Below are positions 42,561-49,603 of a stretch of DNA of 49,603 bases, in pieces (position 1 is the stretch's first letter; each line of letters starts with the position of its first letter). Source of the stretch: JBFHFS01 sp041583495. Its GTDB lineage: Bacteria > Bacteroidota > Bacteroidia > Bacteroidales > Marinilabiliaceae. Both the position numbers and the translations under genes were made by a program. Under the pieces are notes generated by a model. The model did no database searches, was not told where the DNA came from, and saw only the letters and a list, made by a program, of their open reading frames with translations. Location: contig JBFHFS010000036.1 in NCBI GenBank assembly GCA_041583495.1, positions 1 to 49,603 of the forward strand, given 5' to 3'.

Positions 42561-42640
42561 AAGAGCAGCCGTTACCTGAATGAATAAATATTTGAGGTAG
42601 CTCCAGCCCAGTTTTATCCAGGGAAAGGAGCCAGGCATTC

Positions 42641-42700
42641 AACCAGTTGATTGCACAGAGATATCATATTATTTATCTCTGTGCAACCAACTGGTTTTTT
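42641..42700. terminator. Long hairpin terminator between convergent genes
   Basis: Arm 42641-42663 pairs with 42674-42696 over 23 positions with one mismatch (AACCAGTTG..., ...CAACTGGTT), loop of 10 bases, followed by TTTT. It separates the basic secreted protein gene from the leftward 1467-residue gene. Confidence 0.88.
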
Positions 42701-42781
42701 TATCCTACAGGTAAAGTGAGAGGTAATGATCCACTTCAAAATACCTTTCCTAATGGTGAGGATGAAATCCTTACTTCACGG

Positions 42782-45700
42782 TCAATGAATGATCAGTTTT
42801 TTCTGCACAGAAGTACCCCCTTTTCTAATCTCAAGGATATAGATGCCCGCCTTGATTGACCCCAGCTTCAAAGAAACTGCCCCCTGGGCATCAAGATTCT
42901 CCAGTCTGGAAATCAGTTCCCGCCCCGAGAGTTCCAATACTCTGATTTGATAAATACCGGGTTCATCAGATCGTATCCACACCTCATCACTTGCCGGATT
43001 CGGGAAGACGCTTATTCCGGATTCATCTGCTTCTTCGGGGATGGCAGTAACCATTAACAGCTCCTCATCAGCGAAGGAAGATGCCGCTAGGCCTTGATCG
43101 ATGGTCTGCACACTCCAGAGATAAGTCCCTGAGGCCGGATTAATTAATTTCAGATGGGTGCGATTCCCGGCGTTTCCCCAAAAGGTTTTTTTCAGGAATC
43201 CATCTTCCGACATGGGCGACAGCACCATCCGCCCTTGTCCTTGAAGGGTCAACCTAACATTATAACACAAACCGGCTGGAGGGGTCTCCTCATCCTGTGC
43301 GATATCCCAGCTCAAAACCAGGGTATCGCCATCCATAAACCCCTGCAACTGATCAGGTGCTATGGGAATGGTATTCACCGACTCGCGATTGTTGCGATAG
43401 ATCGCTGTCACCGTTTCACCACCGGCATAGCCCTGCAGGGCCAGGTCGAGATCGCCATCGTTGTCAAAGTCGCCCCAATCGAGGGCACTGCGACCCAGCG
43501 GTACCAGATTATTACCCGCTTCAGTAAAACTACCCTGATCATTTAGGAGGATTATTGTGCCTGGCTCATAGCCTGCGTGGTTACCCGTCACGGCCAGATC
43601 CAGGTCGCCATCGTTGTCGTAGTCAGCCCAGGAGAGGTCGCCACTTTCGGTGCCCGTAAAATTACCCGCGGTGCTGAACCAGGTTCCGCCATTTGTTGGC
43701 ATGCCCTCGTTGCGATAAATCCGAAGCACGGGGTCGTTTTCAATCTTACCCATAATGGCCACATCCAGGTCCCCATCGTTGTCCATATCGCCCCAATCGA
43801 CCGAGACATTTCCCAATTCCGGGATTTCAGTATCTACAGTTACAAAAGTCATGTCTCCATTGTTGATATAAAAGACCGAAGGATCGTGGTTGGAGCCACA
43901 GGTAAAAATATCTACATCCCCGTCATTATCAATATCCACCAGGCTATTTTCGCCGCCCTGGGTAGGCATCAGGAAGAAAGGCGAAGGTGTGAAGCTGCCC
44001 CCACTGTTCAGGTAAATTTTATTGTAGTCTCCGGTGTTGCTCCTTCCGGAAAGCACCAGGTCGTAAGTACCATCCCGGTCCATGTCGGCCCATTTCACAC
44101 ATGAAGAGCTCACATCGGGGATACCAGTCTCTTCAAGCAAGGTGAATTGGCCGTCATCGTTCCGGTAGAGCACCGTCCTTTTGTTCAGCTCATCGCCATT
44201 CAACCGCCCGGTTACGATGATGTCCAGGTCGTTGTCGTTGTCCAGGTCAATCCAGTCGGCAGAGCATGAGGTGCTGCCCGAGAGTCCGGTCAGAGAAATG
44301 CCCGAATCTTCAAATCCGGTGCCTGTGTTGGTGATGATCCTGGTTCGGAACTGGTCGGTTTCTCCGATCCATCCCGATTGAAGCAGATCCAGGTCACCGT
44401 CGTTGTCGTAATCGCCCCATTTGATGACCCCATGCGACAATCCCTGCAGGTCGGTAACCACAAGAGTAAAATCCTCTGTTTTTGCAACCTCATCGGCGCC
44501 AATATCGGGATAGTCCGGATCGCGAAGGTCGCCATCAATGTCATCGGGCACTTCGGCCAAAAAGACCGCCGCGCTGTCCAGCATTTGAGCTTTTACATGC
44601 AGATCTGTATCTGAAACAAACTGTGGATCCCCAAAAACAGAGTGATCATCCATCGAGTTAAGTGCCCTTAAGGCCTCCAGAGTCAGCACATTTTCGCCCC
44701 ACCACCCCAGGTTATCATCCGTGACATAATAGGCATTGTAGTCACAATTAAGAACCGTGGCAGGTGCGGTGACATTGAGAGCCCGGCCCCCTCCCATATT
44801 GCAAAAGATATTATTGATAAGGGTGGCACTGGTTGATCCCCCGGAAGAAATATATAAAGACCGGCTGTTGGAATTGGTATTGGTTACATTAACACTGTTA
44901 TGATACACCAATTGATTTGCCGAATTGTTAAGGAAAATTCCCTGTACTTCTATAGACCCTCCGCAATGAACGAAATTATTGGCAATCAACCCCTTATTCT
45001 CTTCAGTGCCACTGGAGGTCGATAAATAGATCCCGTCACCATTGTTAACATGAATTTTGTTCTTCAAAATTCTTAATTGGTTGCTGCAACTTAAGGCCTG
45101 AATACCTTTGCTGGCAGTTTCAATTTCATTGCCAAGGATTTGCGGGCTATCATAAAACTGAAGGTACATGGCCGAGTAGCCAATATTGACAAAGTCATTA
45201 TCCTGAATTAGGGCACCAGTGGGATAAAGAAAATTATTCTGATCGCGCCTCATGTAAAGACCAAAAGCACCACCCTCAATTTGGTTATTCCGGATTATCC
45301 GGCTTCTGAAATCAGAGTCACCGGAATAAATACCACTGATGTTATCAACTGCACCGGTTCTGTAAGGAGCCATCAAGTGGTTATTTTCAATAATAATACT
45401 GTCTGCTCCCTGATAGAGGTTGATCACCCTCCCATACTGGGTCCCTTCAGAAATGAATTTCAGATTTCTGAGTGTAACGAAGTCGGCCCCATGAAGCCAG
45501 AACACGAAATTATCGTCCAACCCCTGAGCGGTATAAGTTAGTAATGCCGTATCCTCGTTGGCTGTTGCCGACTGTATGGTTACCCTGTTCAAATGGCTCG
45601 AACCCGGGATGCTTTTCATCACAAACTGACCGTCGTAAGTCCCTTCCAGAAAACCGAAGGTTACCGGGGCTGAGATCCCCCGAAGCAGGGCATCGGCCAT

Positions 45701-47185
45701 GGCTTCTTCAAAATCCGGATACGTACCACCAGAACCAATGGTGTATTCAGTTGATCCATCCAGAGGGGTGGTGCTGGCCGGATCGGGCACAAACTCATCG
45801 GCCCCGATGTCGGGTGTACCTGACCGAACCTCACCATCGATATCATCGGACACCAGGGCCAGACTTGTCCCTTTACCATCCAGCCAGGGAGCGATGGTGT
45901 GAAGGTCGTTCCCGGAAATATAGTGCGGATAAACAGAAAGGGAATTTTGCTGCATCCCGGTTAAATCCTGCAATCCCTTGATATCAAACACCCTGTTATA
46001 GGCCCAGTTGGCAATGTAATTATCGGCCGTATAAAGGTTATTGTTGCTCATTTCGCTGATTACGTTGTCGGTAATTACTTCTATGGCGTAACCTTTATTC
46101 TCACAACAAAAATTGTTGTTTTTTACTGTAACCGTAGGAGCCGTATTGATCCCCTGGGCCGAATGAAATGCGGAAGCCTGAAAGTAATTGCTGAATACAT
46201 AAACAGAGTTGTTAACCACGTCGGTAAAAATGGAATTCCCAATGGAGATGCCTTCATCCCCGGAATTGCCATTCTGGCCAATGGTAACAAAATTATTGCT
46301 GATCAATGCCCTGCCACCTTCATCCCCCAATCGGAGGATGCTCATACCCCAGTTGTCGGAATTAATTTTATTGTAGGAATAAGTGCCTCCGCCATAATCA
46401 CCACTGACCTTGATGCCGTAGGAGACAGCCTCCATGGTGTTGTGGGTTATTACCGGGGCGCTGTTAAAATTACAACTGACACAAGAGTATCCGGTCTGCT
46501 CAAAAGTATTGTATTCAACCAGCGTGCCATGTATATAGTTGTCATTCCACCCCTGAAGAAAAATGGCATGAGTCCCTTTGTAAAAATAGTTATGACTGAA
46601 ATGCAGATTACCGAAGACATTATTGTTAAAGTTATCCATCTTAGCCAGGATGATTGCCTCCCGTTCAAAGGCACCTCCTCCTGAATAATTGCCATAAAAA
46701 GCGTTGTGGCTAAAGGTTACATAAGATGACAAACCATCGAAAAGAATAATGGTATTGTATAAAGTTTCCCCTTTGGCTTTAAAGGTGAGGTGTTTGAAGT
46801 TTAGATGATCGGGACCGTCGAGGAGGAAAATATAGTTATCGTCCAGTCCGGCTGCATCATATTCAAGAATCACATCGGCCGTATCCTGTGTGGACGACTG
46901 AAAGGTGACCGTGTTGGTTTCACTGTGACCCTCAATGTGGTTGATGGTTACATGGACATCGTATGTCCCCGGCACAATATTGAAGATTACAGGCCCGCTC
47001 ACACCATTGGTGTTCAGAGCTGCCACGGCCGATTGTACATCGGGGTAATCCTGGGAAGCACCTATGGTATAGGTTCCGGAGAGTTGGCTGAATAAGGCCA
47101 AAGGACAAAACACAATAAGAAGCCAAATCAATTGAAGCCTCTTGGATGTTTTTCTTAACCTGAAAATAGTAGAATTAGTTTCCAT
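42782..47185 (-). CDS. Giant beta-helix / FG-GAP protein with T9SS sorting domain
   Basis: A 1467-residue exported protein. After a signal peptide (about residues 18-34) come two right-handed parallel beta-helix modules, each opened by a similar unit: YTIGASQDYPDVQSAV and YTIGSGGTYPDFEEAM, with Asn-rich turns such as VEYNTFEQTGYS between. Each helix ends with DDIDG(E/D)(V/L)R and DIGADE. Then seven FG-GAP/VCBS-like repeats with the DNDGDLD Ca2+ motif, an Fn3-like unit, and a C-terminal sorting domain (VFPNPASDEVWI, GIYILEIRKGG) for the type IX secretion system. Likely attached to, or released from, the cell surface to bind or cut polymers; no catalytic residues were assigned. Confidence 0.85.
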   Translation of the reverse strand: METNSTIFRLRKTSKRLQLIWLLIVFCPLALFSQLSGTYTIGASQDYPDVQSAVAALNTNGVSGPVIFNIVPGTYDVHVTINHIEGHSETNTVTFQSSTQDTADVILEYDAAGLDDNYIFLLDGPDHLNFKHLTFKAKGETLYNTIILFDGLSSYVTFSHNAFYGNYSGGGAFEREAIILAKMDNFNNNVFGNLHFSHNYFYKGTHAIFLQGWNDNYIHGTLVEYNTFEQTGYSCVSCNFNSAPVITHNTMEAVSYGIKVSGDYGGGTYSYNKINSDNWGMSILRLGDEGGRALISNNFVTIGQNGNSGDEGISIGNSIFTDVVNNSVYVFSNYFQASAFHSAQGINTAPTVTVKNNNFCCENKGYAIEVITDNVISEMSNNNLYTADNYIANWAYNRVFDIKGLQDLTGMQQNSLSVYPHYISGNDLHTIAPWLDGKGTSLALVSDDIDGEVRSGTPDIGADEFVPDPASTTPLDGSTEYTIGSGGTYPDFEEAMADALLRGISAPVTFGFLEGTYDGQFVMKSIPGSSHLNRVTIQSATANEDTALLTYTAQGLDDNFVFWLHGADFVTLRNLKFISEGTQYGRVINLYQGADSIIIENNHLMAPYRTGAVDNISGIYSGDSDFRSRIIRNNQIEGGAFGLYMRRDQNNFLYPTGALIQDNDFVNIGYSAMYLQFYDSPQILGNEIETASKGIQALSCSNQLRILKNKIHVNNGDGIYLSTSSGTEENKGLIANNFVHCGGSIEVQGIFLNNSANQLVYHNSVNVTNTNSNSRSLYISSGGSTSATLINNIFCNMGGGRALNVTAPATVLNCDYNAYYVTDDNLGWWGENVLTLEALRALNSMDDHSVFGDPQFVSDTDLHVKAQMLDSAAVFLAEVPDDIDGDLRDPDYPDIGADEVAKTEDFTLVVTDLQGLSHGVIKWGDYDNDGDLDLLQSGWIGETDQFRTRIITNTGTGFEDSGISLTGLSGSTSCSADWIDLDNDNDLDIIVTGRLNGDELNKRTVLYRNDDGQFTLLEETGIPDVSSSCVKWADMDRDGTYDLVLSGRSNTGDYNKIYLNSGGSFTPSPFFLMPTQGGENSLVDIDNDGDVDIFTCGSNHDPSVFYINNGDMTFVTVDTEIPELGNVSVDWGDMDNDGDLDVAIMGKIENDPVLRIYRNEGMPTNGGTWFSTAGNFTGTESGDLSWADYDNDGDLDLAVTGNHAGYEPGTIILLNDQGSFTEAGNNLVPLGRSALDWGDFDNDGDLDLALQGYAGGETVTAIYRNNRESVNTIPIAPDQLQGFMDGDTLVLSWDIAQDEETPPAGLCYNVRLTLQGQGRMVLSPMSEDGFLKKTFWGNAGNRTHLKLINPASGTYLWSVQTIDQGLAASSFADEELLMVTAIPEEADESGISVFPNPASDEVWIRSDEPGIYQIRVLELSGRELISRLENLDAQGAVSLKLGSIKAGIYILEIRKGGTSVQKKLIIH

Positions 47186-47246
47186 AGCACTGAATTTTAG
47201 AGATTAATTCAAGGTTAATAGGGGACCATTTAGGGTCTTCTGCCAT

Positions 47247-47267
47247 CTGATTTTTAATAAAAATCAG
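47247..47267. repeat. AT-rich perfect inverted repeat
   Basis: CTGATTTTT and AAAAATCAG surround three bases. It lies between the DUF4412-like gene and the giant gene, both leftward, and may act as a 3' end of the first or a regulatory site for the second. Confidence 0.55.
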
Positions 47268-47361
47268 TTCAAAGGCTCCAGGGTTAAAGCATTCGGGAAG
47301 AGTCCCGCCGGCTATTGGGCACTGCCAGCTCAATTTCTCCAGGGATATCTGAATATCCGGA

Positions 47362-48279
47362 CTACTCCTCGGGCACAACTTCTATGTTCAGCATCCCTTC
47401 ATGCACCTGGATGATTTTTTCGTCCCCCGCCTTCCAGGCATAGGTTTGGGTAACCGACTCCCCTTTAAAAAGGCGATGCGTTCTATAGCTTTTGGGTCCT
47501 TGCTCATTAAAAGGGAGTTCTTTGCCATCGCGCATGGCCATCCTGAATATTTTGGCAGGTTCGGTTGTTGGGTTGTGGAGGATGATTTTATAATTACGGC
47601 TTTCGGGAACCTTAAAAACGAGACGATCACCCCGGCTAAAATCGCCACTAAAAGGGATCGTAACCAACCTGGTTTCCCAAGATTCGGGCGCCGGAGGTTC
47701 GGGGATTACAGGTCGCATGCGCCGGTCTACTTCAAGGTAATCTGCAGGGATTTCGAACCAGGCGGTATCGACATCCCCGCGCTGAATATTACTCAATTCC
47801 ATGTAGGTGTTCTCCGCCATGTGATTGATCATTTTGAGCAGAAACCCAAGCTCATCGGAGTACCAGGCGGTAAATAGCGTCTGATCCTCAGCAAACAATT
47901 CCAGCTTTACTACCTCAAAACCTGACAGTTGCTCGATTCCCACTGTTTTTTGGGAATAATTCTTTTGCATGTGCCTGAACGATTGGAAAGGATCATTCAT
48001 CAGACTGGTAGGCGACATCAGCTCTGTAAAGTGAACCATTTTCTCTTCAGGGAATAAAATCGCCGTCCGCTGGGCAACCGGATCTACAATGACAATGCCT
48101 TTTGAGCCGCCCCGTTCAAAATCATAGCGATACCTGACACCCTCGGATCGAACAAGGTAAAGATTCTCCTGGCCCTTACGGACCTCAGTCATCTCGGCCT
48201 TGAACTGAGCCCCGCCACGTGTAAGCCCGGCAATAAAGGCTAAAAACAGGAACAGAATTATTGAGATCGAAGTCTTCAT
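47362..48279 (-). CDS. DUF4412-like secreted protein
   Basis: A 305-residue exported protein with an N-terminal signal peptide (about 1-24). The middle resembles the DUF4412/LolA-like beta-sheet fold: RYRYDFERGG, a W-Y-S-D-E-LGFLLKM strand and the AWFEIPADYLEV closing motif. The C-terminal part, residues about 195-305, is a separate beta domain without a known name. I chose the ATG at 48279 because the signal peptide begins there; the frame stays open 38 codons upstream. The role is unknown; the fold suggests lipid or hydrophobic ligand binding. A related gene lies at the right edge. Confidence 0.75.
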   Translation of the reverse strand: MKTSISIILFLFLAFIAGLTRGGAQFKAEMTEVRKGQENLYLVRSEGVRYRYDFERGGSKGIVIVDPVAQRTAILFPEEKMVHFTELMSPTSLMNDPFQSFRHMQKNYSQKTVGIEQLSGFEVVKLELFAEDQTLFTAWYSDELGFLLKMINHMAENTYMELSNIQRGDVDTAWFEIPADYLEVDRRMRPVIPEPPAPESWETRLVTIPFSGDFSRGDRLVFKVPESRNYKIILHNPTTEPAKIFRMAMRDGKELPFNEQGPKSYRTHRLFKGESVTQTYAWKAGDEKIIQVHEGMLNIEVVPEE

Positions 48280-48596
48280 GATGATGGGGTTTTGATCTGT
48301 CCCGGGTTTGAGGGTTCTGACTCCCCGGTCGGCTCCAACACAACAGCTGCAGGGACTTATACTCCCTTCCAGTGGGTCAATGACATCTTTCACGCGCTTT
48401 TATCCGACCGGTAGAACCTCTTTCCAGTGAATAAACCACAAATTGGCAGCACGCACTTCGGTGTTGCAAAGCAATAAAATCAACGGTTGCATTTTTTATG
48501 TTGCAGTCGGGAACCACATCTCCTTTTGAGTTTCTGATCCAGCGCTTATTATAAAGTTACAACCATAAAAGCCTTTTGTAAACAATATTCAGAGAC
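48280..48596 (-). other. Leader region upstream of the DUF4412-like gene
   Basis: A 317-base gap. CCGGTCGG at 48325-48332 and CCGACCGG at 48404-48411 are perfect complements 71 bases apart, and a smaller hairpin GGGA/TCCC lies between them. On the minus strand TAACTTTA at 48559-48552 could be a -7 element, giving a leader of about 265 bases that includes the paired arms. Confidence 0.4.
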
Positions 48597-49379
48597 TCAT
48601 TTTGCTCCGGCGGCTTTTAGAATTTCAACGATATTGGAAAATCCGGCTTCGGTGGCTATTGAAAGAGGGGTTTTGCCCTTGTTTGATTTTAAGTTGACAT
48701 TTGCCGCGTTCTTAACAAGGAAACTTACCAGTTTTTCATTGCCTGATTCCACTGCCCAGAACAAGGGAGTATAGCCTCCATAGTAGTCGGTGGTGTTTGC
48801 TTCATCAATATCAGCACCCTGGGCCAGAAGAAATTCAGCAAATTCATAGCTGACCGTTTCCCTTGTTAAACCCACGTTGGTGCATTGAGTAAAAACACCC
48901 ATCCCTCTGTCCGTCAAAGCATGTATATCTGCTCCTTTATTGAGGAGCTGCTTTGCGATTTCTTCGGAGCAGCCACAGGCAAGAATCAGGGCGGTGGCCC
49001 CGTCATTAGCCCTGATCTTAAAGTCAGCCCCCTGGTTTATAAAAAATTCAGCCAAATCGTTGTTAAAACCGTTAAGGGCATTCATTAGGGGCGTGTACCC
49101 GGTTCTCTTATCCTGGTGATTGATGTCGGCACCGGCTGCGATAAGCACTTTCATCATTACCGTGTCATGCGTCAACCCCAGCGGGGTATAGCCCATCATA
49201 TCGTCCTCCTGATTAACATCGGCACCTGCCGAAATAAGCGCTTTAACAGCCTGAAGATCATTATCGCGCACCTTGCTGAACAATTCAGGTTCCTGAGCCA
49301 ATAGATGATTGGAGGCAAGAAGGGATATCAATAACACCAGCAGGAATGGAGTTCTTTTAACATATCCGGCATTTTTCAT
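48597..49379 (-). CDS. Secreted ankyrin-repeat protein
   Basis: A 260-residue protein with a signal peptide (about 1-28, ending SNHLLAQ) and ankyrin repeats filling the rest. About six repeats can be counted, with typical LISAGADVNQ, LIAAGADINHQ, FINQGADFKI, LLNKGADIHA, LLAQGADIDE and LVKNAANVNL turns. Ankyrin stacks mediate protein contacts; the signal peptide suggests a periplasmic or exported partner. The start is the ATG at 49379; an open frame of 25 codons upstream has no signal. It lies 76 bases after the stop of the truncated DUF4412-like gene, probably in one transcript. Confidence 0.88.
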   Translation of the reverse strand: MKNAGYVKRTPFLLVLLISLLASNHLLAQEPELFSKVRDNDLQAVKALISAGADVNQEDDMMGYTPLGLTHDTVMMKVLIAAGADINHQDKRTGYTPLMNALNGFNNDLAEFFINQGADFKIRANDGATALILACGCSEEIAKQLLNKGADIHALTDRGMGVFTQCTNVGLTRETVSYEFAEFLLAQGADIDEANTTDYYGGYTPLFWAVESGNEKLVSFLVKNAANVNLKSNKGKTPLSIATEAGFSNIVEILKAAGAK

Positions 49380-49455
49380 GATTTCTATTTTTTTTGTTAT
49401 GTCTTTCAGTGGCCTTAAAAAAAGTATGTTCTCTAGCTTTCTCCGACGCCACATC

Positions 49456-49603
49456 CTATTGAGCCGGCATACCCGGCATATCCATCACCTGGTAACCGGA
49501 AGGGATCTCGAAGCTATCCGCCTCAGGCGTCCACGGTTCCACGTCACGAAGTTCCATGCCAGAATTCTCCGATCCGTCAATGTGGTTGATCATCTTTACC
49601 GGA
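49456..49603 (-). CDS. DUF4412-like protein, 3' end only
   Basis: The last 48 codons of a leftward gene cut by the window edge, ending in TAG. The visible tail reads VKMINHIDGSENSGMEL and, further on, SFEIPSGYQVMDMPG. It matches the region of the 47362-48279 protein containing KMINH, then MEL, then FEIP, so the two are paralogues. The downstream domain of the first protein is absent here, because this one ends just after the FEIP motif. No other feature can be judged from the fragment. Confidence 0.7.
   Translation of the reverse strand, partial: PVKMINHIDGSENSGMELRDVEPWTPEADSFEIPSGYQVMDMPGMPAQ

Noticed and set aside
43577..44104. Long rightward frames opposite the FG-GAP repeats
   Set aside because: They are antisense shadows of the repeated Asp/Gly codons of the giant gene; the products are Val/Ile-rich repeats without features.

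Overview
The window looks like a chromosomal stretch from a Bacteroidota bacterium. The evidence is the set of Bacteroidota-typical proteins (FeoA-FeoB fusion with a small Cys-rich partner, long NusB, DUF5606, DUF3276, DUF1573, DUF4293, multi-repeat DUF349, a C-terminal type IX secretion sorting domain) and many promoters of the Bacteroidota type (TTG or TTTG, 19-21 bases, then TANNTTTG). A 2-oxoglutarate dehydrogenase E1/E2 pair argues for a respiring, marine-type member, perhaps near Marinilabiliales, rather than a strict gut anaerobe; that placement is inference. I saw no tRNA, rRNA, IS element, prophage, CRISPR array or defence island.

Layout. 1-240: two tandem leftward promoters, each followed by a copy of the same leader, pointing off the window, probably toward a stable RNA or strongly expressed unit. 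0.3-5.7 kb: leftward housekeeping block nusB, DUF1573 lipoprotein, yajC, (terminator), ybbR, a questionable small ORF, coaE, djlA-like, DUF5606. 5.9-9.5 kb: DUF3276 PUR-like protein, then feoAB and its Cys-rich partner. 9.5-12.7 kb: leftward nucleoside phosphorylase, transglutaminase-like protein and dipeptidase PepD. 12.8 kb: DUF4293 membrane protein, divergent from the phosphorylase across a palindromic promoter. 13.3-17.4 kb: leftward sucA-sucB. 17.6-27.6 kb: AddB-like nuclease, trmD (leftward), DUF349 protein, pyrG, yidC. 28-33.5 kb: alpha/beta hydrolase and two alpha-glucan enzymes, malQ with an unusual N-terminal extension and a divergent glgX.

33.5-49.6 kb is accessory and mostly cell-envelope: an Fn3-like/DUF1566 lipoprotein, three consecutive genes each carrying a Cys-x-x-Cys zinc ribbon (small ribbon protein, K+ channel, Mut7-C protein with altered acidic residues), a DNRLRE lipoprotein, the LemA/DUF3137 pair, a strange secreted protein with a Tyr/Trp/His block and a long basic Ser/Thr tail, a 1467-residue beta-helix plus FG-GAP protein with a T9SS sorting signal, and an ankyrin gene between two DUF4412-like paralogues, the second cut off by the window edge.

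Most of the window is ordinary. I found no convincing new multi-gene system. The best candidates for novelty are the zinc-ribbon trio with the divergent Mut7-C protein, the basic aromatic secreted protein, the MalQ extension, and several non-coding elements (duplicated promoter-leaders, palindromic divergent promoter, structured leader at 48.3-48.4 kb).
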